Notes under the pieces: model-generated
Seen by the model: only the letters and a program-made list of their open reading frames with translations
Told to the model about the DNA's origin: nothing
Database searches by the model: none
Position numbers and translations under genes: made by a program
Shown here: in pieces, positions 1-11,604 of the stretch
Numbering within the stretch: position 1 is the first letter of the stretch
Layout of the letters: the number at the start of each line of letters is the position of its first letter
Source: Bimastos eiseni
Taxonomy: Eukaryota; Annelida; Clitellata; Crassiclitellata; Lumbricidae
NCBI GenBank assembly: GCA_959347315.1
Contig: OY365810.1
Location: 23,775,906 to 23,839,905 of the forward strand
Reading direction: 5' to 3'
Length of the DNA stretch: 64,000 bases

Positions 1-575
1 ACAATCCAAATGGCTTGAGTGCTAGACCCCTTGACATACTTCACAACTTTCGTCACGCAAGAAAGCCCACAGTAGAAAGGGTTGAACATTTGAAAATCCC
101 AGTCGCGTAACAAGGTAAGTCAATGCAGGTGACATTGACTTCCTTTTACTCTAAAAATCAATTCGTATTAATCTTGTTTCGTCTCGGAAACCATATGAAT
201 GCATCTTGTTGCTGGGTCGTATACGTCTTTCTGAAATTTTCTAATCTAGTGAGCGGTTCTACGATTCATCCTTTTAAATCATCACGCTAACTTGCAATAA
301 TGTCTATTTGTTCAGTTTTAGCAACCTGGAACTGGAACGCATGCATTAGTGGACAAAGGTATCGATATACAACCAATGACCCGGTGTAGTGTAGGCCTAT
401 GCGGTAGGATTACATTTGCCCATTTGACTACTCTCGTGCCTTTAAATCTGCTGCGGGTGAAGCAATAGGAGTTTAATCCAACTATTACTTTGAATCTGCA
501 TAGGTCCTTGTTATAACTGTCACCTATGTATTCGTAGATCGTAGGACGCATATCATCCTTGTCATGGATGCGTCG
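1..575. other. No recognised feature
   Basis: Downstream flank of the fucolectin-like gene. The minus strand is open at 318-551, but this ORF shows no recognisable domain and is probably chance. Any 3' UTR of the neighbouring gene would lie here, but no clear poly(A) signal was identified. Confidence 0.4.
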
Positions 576-850
576 TTATAAACTTATTACACACACACTC
601 GTAGATCGTGACCCACCGATGTATTTGTATCCATAAATGTACACTTCACAGAGTGACACGGCGTCAAATCTGAATCCTCCGAGGCGTCGAAACGTAACGT
701 ATCTGCCAATCATCGGGCTTCTTTGGCAGACTAGGGTCAGGTTCTGAACGATGGCGCCTGACGTTTCATTGTAGCAGCGACCAGAGTCTTCAGGTAAAGT
801 TGAGTCGTTAAGACTTACATACACGGAGAAGTTCTGCATGTATTGACGGT
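576..850 (-). CDS. Fucolectin-like gene exon 3 (C-terminal half of FTP domain)
   Basis: Acceptor TATGCAG just above 850. Encodes the second half of the domain with GRYVTF and SLCEVYIYG, then a short tail to a stop at 576-578. A possible donor (ATCG|GTGGGT) near 606-610 leaves open a different C-terminus. Confidence 0.65.
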
Positions 851-2860
851 CTGCATAATCAAAACAAAGTCGATGATTACTATGCAATTTTCACAGTTAT
901 GTACACAACATTGTAGATAAGGAAAACCTAGCAATCGAAAGTAATCACGCTTTTAAAATCGTGTTAAATCATTGATTTATTCTGAGATTAACTTAATAAA
1001 TCCTCCTTAAGTTAAGTTAAGTAACTCGATGTACATTTTGCTTGCCATTCTCATTATTTCTATATATATATATAAAATCACCTCAAAATTCAATTAAAAA
1101 AATATCAAAATCTCACTAAAGGATAAGTAATAAAAAATATTCGTTTATTGATAGGCCTATACATGGAATGTCACACCGCAAACCATTACAATATGTTAGT
1201 TGTTTAGTACCAGTATAGTCTGACTCAATCGAGTTTTCAAGTGTTCGCTAGGAGTCAATATATACATTCTTAAGACATTCCTGGAGATTTATAAGATATT
1301 TCTAAGGCTTTGTAGAGCATTCATAAAGACACACTTTCGTATTTAGAATAGCAAAATCCATGATGATTTAGATGTTGAGAGCTAGTTGAAATTACATGGA
1401 TTTACCTACTGTATGAGTCTGGTGAGCCAATGAAAGTCATGTTGACGACAGTGTAGACATCACCAAGGTCGATCTGAACCCAGCCACTTGTGTTATTCGG
1501 GGTGTATCCCTCGCAAACTGTACACGCGATGCAACAGGAGGTGAGGTTCCCGTCGACTGCACTCGATGCAGGGTTAGTACCAAACATGCCGCTCTGCAGA
1601 ACACTTTTTAGATGAGCGATCTCATCTGGACAAAATAAAGTACAATCACTAACATTGATTTAGCGCCTTGTTTAATTGAATGAAGGCGATACTCACCATC
1701 TGAAACGAGGCTATGTCTCGATAAGGCATGTTAGTCTTCAGAAACGAAGATCTAATAGCTAGGAAAACTTGTCGTTTGCTTGCATATGAATGCCAACAAG
1801 TAATGGAAATATTATTCAAGTTTAATTCATGCTACGATTTCTATTTCGATGATGAGAGATTTGATTGATGTTGCAGCTATAATTCATTTTAGAAAGGGTC
1901 TTCTCTGGCTTTAGTGGCTAGTTCCAAAGCTGGTACGGCGCTGGCTTCTGACAGCATCGATTTATCAATATGCTGCATTCTGCAACATATTTTTGTCATA
2001 CATGACATTATTTTATCAACCATTGTATGATTTTCAGTTTAGTTGGTAGGCCTGTATAGTCACGACTAAGACATTTTTAGCCATGTTGGAGTGTTTGAAT
2101 GTTTAGAAAATGAGTATATCAATGTTTAAGATAAATTCTGTTCTGTTTTACAGTGTATATACAAGTAATTATGAATGTATCAGTGTCTATGGGCCACGCA
2201 CGAGCTCTCTGCTTAGAGTTTATATCATGCTCAGACTTCTCTCACGAACACCTCTGCATTCCTTAGTTTTATTAATAAAACTGGAACGACGCATTCAATT
2301 AAAGAGAACTTAGTCATTATTACTTATAACTAAGGTAGTTTGAGTCGCGGACTAATAGGCTTCATTCTTATAGCTTGCTGGCATTCCATCTGTATTAACC
2401 CTTAAATTTTCTAATTGTTTGAAACTATCTTATAGTCTAGAAAATATGATCAATCATTTTACAAAAATTATTTGGTTCATTACAGAAGACTATGACGGAT
2501 TTAACGGCATAGTTACAAACAAACAACGAATTTCATTTTAAGTCACAAACATTGACTACAAATGTATGAAGTGTTATTGAATATTATGCTCAGAGAATAA
2601 ACTCATCAAATCGTTCTATTAAATTTATCTGGAAACCCGAAATGCAGCGCTAAATATTTAGGCCTATTATTTCTTGTAATGCACTTCGTTCGCGAGTCAT
2701 CGCGTCGTTGACATAAAACGATGCGTGACGGTATAAAATGCCTGAGAATTCTACGAATAAGAAGCAACTCGATCAGGAATACACGTATACCTGGTTCAAC
2801 AAAAACGGGTCCATGCAGATACAGTAAGAGTATGACAACCAGAAGCACACCGTATCCCAT
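576..2860 (-). CDS. Secreted fucolectin-like (FTP / F5/8-type C) lectin, three exons
   Basis: Three minus-strand exons (2791-2860, 1410-1625, 576-850) join in phase into a protein of about 187 residues. Exon 1 gives a signal peptide (MGYGVLLVVILLLYLHGPVF). Exon 2 begins with the typical FTP start (DEIAHLK..LQSG, then ASSAVDGN) and continues to GWVQIDLGDVY. Exon 3 carries NFSVYVSL, a GRYVTFRR strand and the closing SLCEVYIYG. This is the order of an eel-fucolectin/tachylectin-4/pentraxin domain, a secreted carbohydrate-binding fold often used in invertebrate innate recognition. Length fits a single-domain lectin. The domain is Cys-rich (TSCCIACTVC) with several NxT/NxS sites. Sugar specificity cannot be read safely. 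Splice borders are inferred from GT/AG sites plus phase; the exon 2 donor is ambiguous by a few bases. The stop at 576 may be replaced by a further splice. Confidence 0.72.
1410..1625 (-). CDS. Fucolectin-like gene exon 2 (N-terminal half of FTP domain)
   Basis: Acceptor TCCAG at 1626 onward, then DEIAHLK, ASSAVDGN and GWVQIDLGDVYTV, the conserved first half of an FTP domain. Two overlapping donors exist near 1405-1410; the GTAGGT donor keeps the frame into exon 3. Confidence 0.7.
2791..2860 (-). CDS. Fucolectin-like gene exon 1 (signal peptide)
   Basis: Starts with ATG at 2860 and encodes 23 residues with a strongly hydrophobic core (VLLVVILLLYL). It ends in phase 1 at a CCAG|GTATAC donor. 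The leftover G joins AT of exon 2 to give Asp, keeping the frame. Confidence 0.65.
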
Positions 2861-3170
2861 TGTCAGTATCGAACAGCTACAAAAGAACGTTCAACGATGA
2901 AGTTTAAGTTCATCAGGAAGTAATTTGGTTTAATCGATATAGAACGGCCACTCAGACTTCTTTTAAACTCGTCTTAAAACTGTTCTTTCAGCCGTTCGTC
3001 GAAAATGACTCATGTCCCGATATTCGTGGAGGTTCAAAGAGGATGTAGAAGAGGCATACGTCGTGTGTTAGTCGGTTGATTGGATAGTCACCCGTGAATA
3101 TTGGTCGAGGTCACTCCAATGGCCGCGTCAGCCAACCTCCACCGAAATTGCATGCAATTACTTAACCAAA

Positions 3171-3233
3171 CTCCGCCACTGGTCGTACTAAGCTAGTGCC
3201 AGTCCCAAGCCTGGATAGAGGAGAAGGGCGACG
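3171..3233 (+). repeat. Dispersed repeat, CCAGTCCCAAGCCTGG family, copy 1
   Basis: Contains GTGCCAGTCCCAAGCCTGG followed by a purine-rich GGCGAC tail, preceded by GCCACTG. Two other copies occur at 20789-20850 (same strand) and 34368-34430 (opposite strand). The family is probably the 3' part of a retrotransposon; the class is not established here. Confidence 0.6.
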
Positions 3234-6200
3234 CTAATGGTCTATGTTATCACACAGTGTCGTTAAACTGCAACTACCTACCTAGTTAATTAACCAGAAT
3301 ATAATTTTTTGGAGAATGAGAGGATCATTTTCTAATATCGTCATATATTAAAACTATCAGGTTATTCCTCCTATGGCGTGTCATAGGAAGCATAAAATGT
3401 GCCAAGATGAAAGTATTTGCTCTTACAAAAGATCGTAAAACCCTTAGTATTCGAATATTTTACAGATTCTTTGTTAAGCGATCGTACAAACGGTTTGCTG
3501 TGAAGCTTAAATGCAACAATAATTTATTGTTGTCCGATATACGAACTGGTAGTGCACGGGCACTTACAATTTCTGAATAGTCAAGTCGCTCGTGGGTGCT
3601 TAGTACGCATGCTATCTGCTCGGACTTCACCAGCTAGGTCATAACATATACATGGTTGGTGTCGCTTTGTTAATGGGTATATTATGGGTTCTCAATAATT
3701 TAACTACCGTCACACATCAGTCAATATGAGAAACTTTCATCTTTGCATTAATAGATATCAAGCAATTGGTGTATCCGTTTTTATTTACAGACGGTCAAAC
3801 AGACGCCAATCAAACAAGTTAGTCTTTTCAGAATTTTTATTTCGGCCCAAAATGATAGTCGTCTTTAGAGATAACAGTTTCATAATAGCAGCGTTCAAGA
3901 TTCATGACTTACTCAGAAATATCAACTAGAATTCTAATGGAATTAAATGCGATAAATTTATTTTTGATAAAAGTAAGATAATTTTTAGATCCCATAAGAT
4001 GCTATGACTTTGTTGAGGAAGCTATGTACAATTGCACATGCTTTCATCTTGTTGTAAATTTACTTTTTGATAATTTTAAATACAAATATCTCAAAACGAA
4101 CTTTTAATATATATAAATCAGAAATTCCTTTAAAACTCTTACCCTGTTCCAATTATAAATTCAACCACTTGTCCTAAATTCCACGATTCGAAATATATTT
4201 AAACTTTGGCTAACACTGCGTACGTACTAGATTGGCATAGAAGCCGGTCAAAGTGCGTACATAGATTGCATATAATAATATTATTGACGCTTTCTGCTGT
4301 TGAGTGTCAGTCACTTATCTCTTCTAGATTTTAAAGACTACAGATCTGTACCATGCAATGTAAGTGTATCATATCACATCGAAGTCCATCGTCGGTTTAC
4401 AGCTTGAAATTTAGAAGATATTTCTACACAGTTTCCTACATGTTACAATTGGTCATCGATTCTGCTGCCCCACTGTGCTACCAGAATCTAGTCAATTAGT
4501 ATGGTACTGTTACTATACCATTAGTATGGTATACTAGATGCATACTAGACAGTACGTCTAGTATGCATGCTGTCTGCACCAGCCAGGTCATGACGTATGT
4601 TGGTTACAGCGGTCGACCCGTAACGTTATAGTGTGCGCTGACTGAGCGGGTTCTATCTTCGACCGAGGTTTACTGTGTAAGGACCTTGAGCAAGTCCTTA
4701 GCGCACAATTTCTCTGCATTACAACTGCAGTTGCGCCGTCGATGCGTGTGTGCCCTTCTGAACTAATTGTAATTGTATTTATAAGAACATTGAGGATGTA
4801 GACCTTTAGATCATCGTATAATTCTTACCTGGTACTAGAATGGACAAATCCATCGGGCTATAGCGGACCTGACTTGATATCGCGTTGCTGATTGAGCTGG
4901 TACCCCCTTTGTTTGACGCTGGGATATTTCGAAGATTACATTAGGCCTACATTTCATAAATCCAGTGCCATGCCAATACACACATGTGTCAAGAAATCCA
5001 TACAGGATAAAATATACGTAAGTATTACATATATGAAAGTAAACTGGTTGACTGTAAAGAGCAAACATTTGCGACATGCAATGTCATATACAGGGCCGTG
5101 CTAACTATTACATAATAGAAGCTTTACCAGGACATCGCAGAATTGACTTACTCTTAGATGAGCAACCATACATTAAATCCAGTACGATTAACCATTTCTT
5201 CACAATGAGTCCTGTAATGAATGTAATCCGTCCATACTGTATGTCTTCACGATGCCAATTCGTTGCGGATGCAATGTTTTGCCTGCCATCGAACTATGAA
5301 GTAATCTTTTCAAACGACTTTGTGCCGTAACAAATCCTGTCCCCCACCAAATACTCGGGTCTTAGTATTGAAACACTTAAAAGGCGAAAGCGTCTCTTCA
5401 CACATCACAGATTCCTTTGACCTATCCTTTGTGTATAATATGCAAATGAGCAGAGGGGGATTGTGTTGTGCACACATATTGCAAAAGAAAGTGAAGCAAC
5501 AAATCCACCCTTCAGGCACAATGGGTCCGCAACTACTTGCACGAAAGCAATGCGTTGTAACGTGTATGCTAGCATAGATTTAAACCTATGGGTAATGTAT
5601 GAGTACATTTTATTTACACAATTGCATGTATTCGAATGCATATATATTATGCTTACTGAGATTCGTGCGTGTTGCACATGTATGTGTGTATATATAGAGT
5701 ATGCAGATTATGCCATGACTCATCTTTTCAGGCGAAGAAAGAGCTTTGCATTCGAAACGTGATTTACCATTCTCAATGCGTAGCAGTCGTCAAATGATTG
5801 TTAAGGGCTCACAATCCTATTCAGTGTGTTCGTGCCTAGGTAGGCCTTCCTATATTTAAATTAGATGCCCATTAATCACGTTCTGTGCATGCGCAAGAAT
5901 AAAAATAGGCTATATTTTGCCAAATAAATATGACGCAGAAATGCCCGAACCCTATGATAAAATATTATCATGCAAGCTGTTTGATGATGCGCAGTATGCT
6001 TTTATTGAAAATAGGTCATCAAAATAATAATATATATACCCTTGGCAGATAAAATGGCGCCCGTATAAATTACTCAGAACGTTCATAAACTGAGTGAAAT
6101 TTTGTAAAATGTGACACACTGAAGAGATTTTGTCAACGACGGCCATCTGAAAAGGCTTTATGACAAATACAATCACTTCTGTATGCTTCACCAGTTTGGG

Positions 6201-6660
6201 AACCTCTTTATCTTCCTTCACTTTTCACTGCGACAAATGAATATTAAATAAATTGATTAGTTACGCTGAGTATAAAGATGCAAAGGCAGGTCGATTGGTG
6301 GAGGATTATTGTGGATAGCACTTGACGCTGCAGTGAAGGTGACGATTATATTCAAAGACGTAGGCTTTAAATGTGATGGTATTCGTTGGAAAGGAATGGC
6401 AGAGGACGGTAAAGCAATTTTAAGGTCTGGGGATGGCCTACCAGCAGAAACCGGTCCATTACAATGCTCCAAGTCCAAATATCTTCGCGAACTCTACAAC
6501 CATCTAGCCAACCAACTCTACCCGATCATCCTCCTGTCTCATTCTCGTTCCCTGGTCGCTTCACACTTCATGCTCTCCAACTGTATTATTTCGAAGACGG
6601 CACCTGGTCTCTGGAACGTACTCCTTCTGATTTCGCAGTGTTTCAGTTCAACCACTATCA
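3234..6660. other. Noncoding stretch with one SINE-like piece
   Basis: No supportable gene. Several short ORFs overlap in all frames at 4.8-5.8 kb, without domains or codon signal. A SINE-like segment lies at about 4625-4745. The rest is AT-rich unique-looking sequence. Confidence 0.4.
4625..4745 (+). repeat. SINE-like segment
   Basis: Contains a GGTTC..TCTTCGACC box-like stretch and then ACCTTGAGCAAGTCCTTA. This resembles the ACCTTGGGCAAGT block of tRNA-derived SINEs and matches a second copy at about 57.8 kb. Truncated and diverged. Confidence 0.4.
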
Positions 6661-6665
6661 TTGCA

Positions 6666-6666
6666 T

Positions 6667-6743
<77 letters not shown>

Positions 6744-6810
6744 TATCATCATCATCATCATCAACACCACCACCACCACCACTACCACCATCACCATCAC
6801 CACCACCACC

Positions 6811-6844
<34 letters not shown>

Positions 6845-6952
6845 TGACGATGACGATAACGATGACGTCATCGTCATCGCCATCGTTGTCATCACCACCA
6901 CCACTGTCACTACCACCTCCACCACCACCACCATCATCATCAGCATCATCTG
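6666..6952 (+). repeat. CAT/CAC trinucleotide microsatellite
   Basis: A long pure run of CAT passes into CAC and then mixed GAT/GAC and CAC units. It opens long poly-His, poly-Ser, poly-Ile and poly-Met frames that should not be annotated as proteins. A perfect GATGACGTCATC palindrome sits in the middle. Confidence 0.9.
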
Positions 6953-8029
6953 CGTCAGGCTCTTCTATCCATCATCTCTCGGAGGTTCAATTCGCCTTAG
7001 AAGTTTAGAGAATATGATTACAAACCCAATTAGTTAGATAGTGATTTTCTGGAGTGAAGGCACCAGGTTCGTGTTCCGACAGTCGGTTTATTACATACAG
7101 GTTTACAGGTAGGCCTCTGGCTCTCGAGATCTGTGGTCAAGATTACTAGTTAGGTCTCAACACGAAGAATCTATTAGGGTCTGCATATGAGAAAATTATA
7201 TAAATATTCGGAAGAAGAGAATCCGGAGCATAAGGTAGTCATGTAGTGGCTTCGACCACCGTAGTGATCTTTGTGTATACATTGAAGTCCTAGTGTGGCA
7301 AGGGTTACTGCTTTGTAAGCTATTGAAATTGCAGATTCACATAGTATACGTGACTCATAAAATGGTTCTAAGTTGTCACTTCTAACTGTTTGTCTAAGCC
7401 CATGCAGTCACACTACCCTGTTTGTTAAGGGGACTTGTACGTTCATATCGGTATGCATGTGGTCGTGCAAGTGTGTATGCCTAAAGGACTATTTGGGCCT
7501 AGGCATAAATAAGAAACTGCGCAAGCTGTATAGAATGGTAAGTCTATTCCAGGGTTGAGAAATGAACTACTTCACGAAATACGTATTAGGCCTACAAGTA
7601 GGGCACAAATATTCATCATATTATATGCTCACTGAATATTAACGTAGGTACTCATGCACTGCATGCAAGTCCATACACGTAATTGGCGTAATTATAAGTC
7701 ACTGCATATAACCAACGTCAGTGCTATAGTTGAGACTATAATCATCAATTGTTAAGATTTTTTGTTTCTCACGAAGAAACTAAAAAAATGACTAAGAAGC
7801 AGGACCTTAAAATTATATGCCTAGGTGTATAATGAGTACCATGCATACCCACGAAAAAAATGGCATGGTAAAACCTGTAATCGACCACCTGCTTAACTTC
7901 GCGGTTTTTAAGATACAAACAAATGAACGTACACGAATTCGTATGCAGGTGTTCAATCTGGATACCTGCTCAGAACTATGTTATCAATTCCATGTCCACT
8001 GTAGCCGTCCTTCTTCACTCCTTTGTCAC

Positions 8030-8535
8030 GGCTCGACACAACAACTGCTGCTCACTCTGCGCTGGCCTACCGGCCGGATGAAGTTTCTGGACCGCGTTTA
8101 TGCATTCCGCTGCTCATAGAGGCACTCATAGTTATAGTTGGCCATGGATGCACGTTAGACGAGCTCAACTGGCACCCCTTCCGCCAGCGGATCATAATTT
8201 CGGATCGCTACGCCAGACCTACCTACGCGTGATGCACGGCCCTAACTCTGGTACCAAAGGTCATGGCTTCCTCCGCTCCCTGGAAGTGGTGTTCCTTGCC
8301 CCATTGACCCGTTCTTCTACACGGCAGAACCGTGCCTTCTCGGTGGTTTATTCCTTCGTATGGAATGGGCTTCCAATGTCGCGCTTGTAAGCTGCGCTTG
8401 GTCGCGAAGAGCAATTCTGCCGAATTCTTCTCTAGTGTTTATATTGTTCCTGTTAGGGTATGCTGGGGTCGGGAGTACCTATGAACAGTAACTTTGAAGA
8501 GGCGCTATATAAATCTGTGTACTGAAATGAACGAA
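8030..8535 (+). mobile_element. CR1/L2-like non-LTR retrotransposon 3' fragment
   Basis: Translation near 8310-8390 reads RAFSVVYSFVWNGLP, the usual end of CR1/L2-type reverse transcriptase ORFs (FSVAAPRLWNSLP). It is followed by a short 3' tail, GAAGAGGCGCTATATAAATC, that recurs elsewhere in the window. Frames are broken; it is a dead 5'-truncated copy. Confidence 0.6.
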
Positions 8536-9221
8536 CGAACTGATACATCCATAACAAAACATGAGCCACAGTTTCTACACATTTAAGGTGTCTAGAACCT
8601 GAAATAACATAAGAACAAGATAAAATGAGACCTTCACAAAATCGGAATCAGGTATACGTCTGAAAGTGCACCAGGCGAGCCTATAATTCAACGCCGAATA
8701 TCATGTGTACATTTTTTGAGGGCAATAACAATTGCTGTACTTGGCAACAGCTATTGCAGGCAATTCAAACTTGTCTATAGGCGTCCAAGTCTTAATTCAA
8801 ACGGTAGAACTTCAACTACTCACTACAAACATACATTTCTGTTGACATGTGAATTATACTCATGTGAAATGTGATTGGGCTGTTTATGATGTTAGTTGAA
8901 ATTCGAGCATTGACTTGTTTTTAGTTGTGTGATTGTTAAACCGAAAGTGAGTGAAAGAATGCAAAGAAAGAATATGGTTAGTTAAGGTAACCTCAGTTAA
9001 TGGCATGAAAGTTGCGACTATTTATTTTCAATTGCATGCCGTTGAAGATACTAATTGACCATAAATTACAACTATGTAAGTAGGTAAGTAAATATGATTA
9101 TGTAAGTAAATAGGCAAGAATATTCTTAATTCTGACTCCCAGCAAACGCACAGTAGCTTACAAAAGGTATAAATAATGACATAAATTTTAACAAGGTCAC
9201 ATAACATTTACAAAATGAGAG
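8536..9221. other. No recognised feature
   Basis: AT-rich DNA between a LINE remnant and the duplicated homeobox segment. A few short direct repeats (GTAAGTAAATA type) occur near 9076-9115. No coding evidence. Confidence 0.4.
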
Positions 9222-10544
9222 CACTCTTGACAAAAATACCAACCCTAGCTTCAATGCACTAACAGTAGCTGCAAACAGACCAAATGGGTAGCAATAGGAC
9301 TCTGACAAATTGGTCAGTCTTTTTTAGCCTGACGCGCTTCGGAATAAGGATCAAAGCTGCGCACTGTGTGACTAACAAGTTGTCACATATGAACAACAGA
9401 TTATTCGTCATCGCTCGTGTGGCATTGATTTTGGCCTCGAGTGTTTCGCTACATATAATATACGCACGTGTTTGAAACATCGTGTTATGCTAAGTTTACG
9501 AATAAATGCTAGAATGGGTGAAGCCATCATAACTCGGTCCATCATTAGCCAATTTGCTCCATGTGTCATTAAATGTACATCATATAGGTCACCAAATGAT
9601 TTACTTTAGTCTGAATGTGTCATAAAACTAATATAGAAAAATGTCATTGGCTACCTGGCACATCGTGTGTCGTGTCGACTTGTAGGATTTGCATTTTCTT
9701 GCCTACCTACCGAAGTATCTACCTAACATATCTGCAACACCACCGCATCACAGTCCTTCCATCTATAAAATTATGTGGGTACGTAGGTGTGGGTTTGTGT
9801 AGGGGTTGACTTCCATGGTGCACGATAGTGCACTCAAAGGATGCACTCATGGACACGGGTAGTCGATGTAAGGCATGAATTAGTAGACTGACAAATTGAC
9901 GCTCAAATCCCTGAAGGTCGATACCATTGAACGTGTACCACTTGTCATCGCTGATCTTGTGGCTTGTGGCTCCGTCAATGTCCTGCATCATCTACTGAAG
10001 TCCTTTCAGTGACCGACTGACTGTCTGGCGCGAGAAACCATGCGTAACGGCGGTGGATAAACAATGTCGACACGATCTTGGTTTCATGCACCGCCGTTAT
10101 TCACCGCTTCCGTCTACATTATTTGCATAAGAGTCCATAAGCTTCGTCCGGTTCTTCAGAAAGACAATGAGAGATCAGCAAATAGGCCTACATAAAAGGG
10201 CGTCGGCAAAATGTTGTTTGAAGTCAATTGTTTAGTGCGTGTTGCCTTCAAAGAACGAAGATGCTCACCTACTGGAACCTCAAAAGAAAAGATGCGAAGT
10301 TCTTTGAAGATAAGATACTACATCGACAGCCTTTAGTGTAACGCTACATTTCTTCGATGATTGTTCCTGAGCAAACATATCCACGCGAAAGCGGCAGCCA
10401 AAAAGAGATTAACAAAGTCCCGCTTATAAGTCAAAGTTCATTTACTTGATCGCGGCTTAAGAAAACTCAATCAAAGTGATTGCCTTTCTTTCATCTCTCT
10501 GATCGCTGAGTGACTCCAAACATCTGAATGACTCCGTGCGTCCT

Positions 10545-10553
10545 TATATAAAG
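10545..10553 (+). promoter_or_regulatory. TATA box of homeobox gene
   Basis: TATATAAAG lies 251 bp upstream of the start codon and would place transcription start near 10575. It is conserved in the second copy (28657-28665). Confidence 0.6.
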
Positions 10554-10744
10554 ATACAACGGGGAATGAATGCTTACATTATACCATTTTCGTTAGAACA
10601 GACAAGTTAGATTTATCGTTGTTTCTAGGCAGCCGGTGATTATTACAAGTTCAGATAAGAACTAATAGCGTCATCTGTCAGCCGTCACTCACCAAGAGCG
10701 TCTAACATTGCAGTGAACTCAATCTACGATCGCGCAATCTCACG

Positions 10745-10794
10745 GTAAGAATTGGTTTTGTTTGATTCAATAAATAATTTTTGTCTTCTTTTAG
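10745..10794 (+). other. Candidate 50-nt 5' UTR intron
   Basis: CACG|GTAAGA donor and a pyrimidine-rich TTTTTGTCTTCTTTTAG acceptor lie just upstream of the ATG at 10804, identical in copy 2 at 28857-28906. The splice signals are excellent but the length is very short for an animal intron. Confidence 0.45.
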
Positions 10795-10803
10795 AATTAC
10801 AGA

Positions 10804-11604
10804 ATGTTTCACCTTCAGTGTAGCTCTAACTTGTCACTTTCTGCCTCTTTGGGTGAATCTCATCTGCACAGACTAAACGCCTATACTCTGACTTCTAACT
10901 CAAACCTACTCTCTTCTTCTGATTACAAGACGGACTACAGATCGGCTAACCTTTCATCTTGTTGCTTCACTCGTGAATCTGGGTCTTCTGAAATCTCAAA
11001 CTCATATGGTCTGCCTTTACACGGTTCGCATAACCTTACACATCTTCCTTCATGTAGCTACGAACATCAATATCTTGGTAATGTGAGTAATATATCTAGA
11101 TCTTCTGAGCTCTACTCTTCTCACATTCTATATAAACCTTCTGACCATCCTAGTTACTTGTCTTACAAAGCTGACATTTCCAACAATACTCAACTTCACT
11201 ATCCTACCAACTACCTAAACTACACTTCAAACACTTCTTATGACAGCAATTCTGTGTATGCTGATTGTCATGGATCGATTTTACCTGATTGTGCTCGTGT
11301 GCTTCATGTACCGGATTCGCTGTCTTCTGAGTTCAACGGAGCTCACTCTAAGCAAGCCTCCGAAGTACCATTAACAACAACGAACCCAAAGTTAGAAGAT
11401 TCCCAACCCATTCAGACGAACAGACGACCACGCAAGACGAAGAAGGCAATTGAAGTATTGGAAGGAGCTTTCTCTCACGGCAATACGTTCCCAGATCGCA
11501 TCTGCTGTGACCATTTAGCTCAAGAATTGGGTCTTACATCGAAACAAGTTTGGAAATGGTTCGTGGACAGGCGGCGGAAGGAGAGGAAGTTATTGCGTTC
11601 TTAG
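10804..11604 (+). CDS. Divergent homeobox transcription factor (PRD-like?)
   Basis: An intact 266-residue ORF. Residues 1-205 are Ser/Tyr/His/Asn-rich with no known domain. Residues 207-266 form a C-terminal homeodomain starting RRPRKTKK, with helix 1 EVLEGAF, helix 2 HLAQELGL and helix 3 QVWKWFVDRRRKERK. Homeodomains are nuclear DNA-binding folds. Here the near-invariant Asn51 is Asp (residue 255, GAC at 11566-11568), position 50 is Val, and one extra residue sits in the helix 1-helix 2 loop. TFPD before helix 2 and the WF..RR.K.R pattern suggest a diverged PRD-like class, but no orthologue is recognised. The start is the first ATG after the TATA box and candidate leader intron. A paralogue at 28916 is frameshifted before its homeobox. 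Tandem, fast-evolving homeobox genes are known in echinoderm early embryos (pmar1/hbox12 clusters); a link is only a suggestion. Confidence 0.8.
   Translation: MFHLQCSSNLSLSASLGESHLHRLNAYTLTSNSNLLSSSDYKTDYRSANLSSCCFTRESGSSEISNSYGLPLHGSHNLTHLPSCSYEHQYLGNVSNISRSSELYSSHILYKPSDHPSYLSYKADISNNTQLHYPTNYLNYTSNTSYDSNSVYADCHGSILPDCARVLHVPDSLSSEFNGAHSKQASEVPLTTTNPKLEDSQPIQTNRRPRKTKKAIEVLEGAFSHGNTFPDRICCDHLAQELGLTSKQVWKWFVDRRRKERKLLRS

Larger units (their letters stand above)
9222..11595 (+). repeat. Segmental duplication, copy 1 (homeobox segment)
   Basis: About 2.37 kb here is repeated at 21033-29700 when the LTR element is removed from the second copy. Similarity starts at CACTCTTGACAAA and stays close to the end of the homeobox. 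Left of the insertion site I count about 15 substitutions plus a 4-bp indel in roughly 700 bp. To its right I count about 12 substitutions plus an 8-bp deletion in roughly 1,670 bp. This copy keeps the uninterrupted target GGTCGATACCATTG at about 9917-9930. Confidence 0.92.

Noticed and set aside
6309..7037. 242-codon ORF with a long poly-His run
   Set aside because: Created by the CAT/CAC microsatellite; the non-repeat parts have no domain or splice context.
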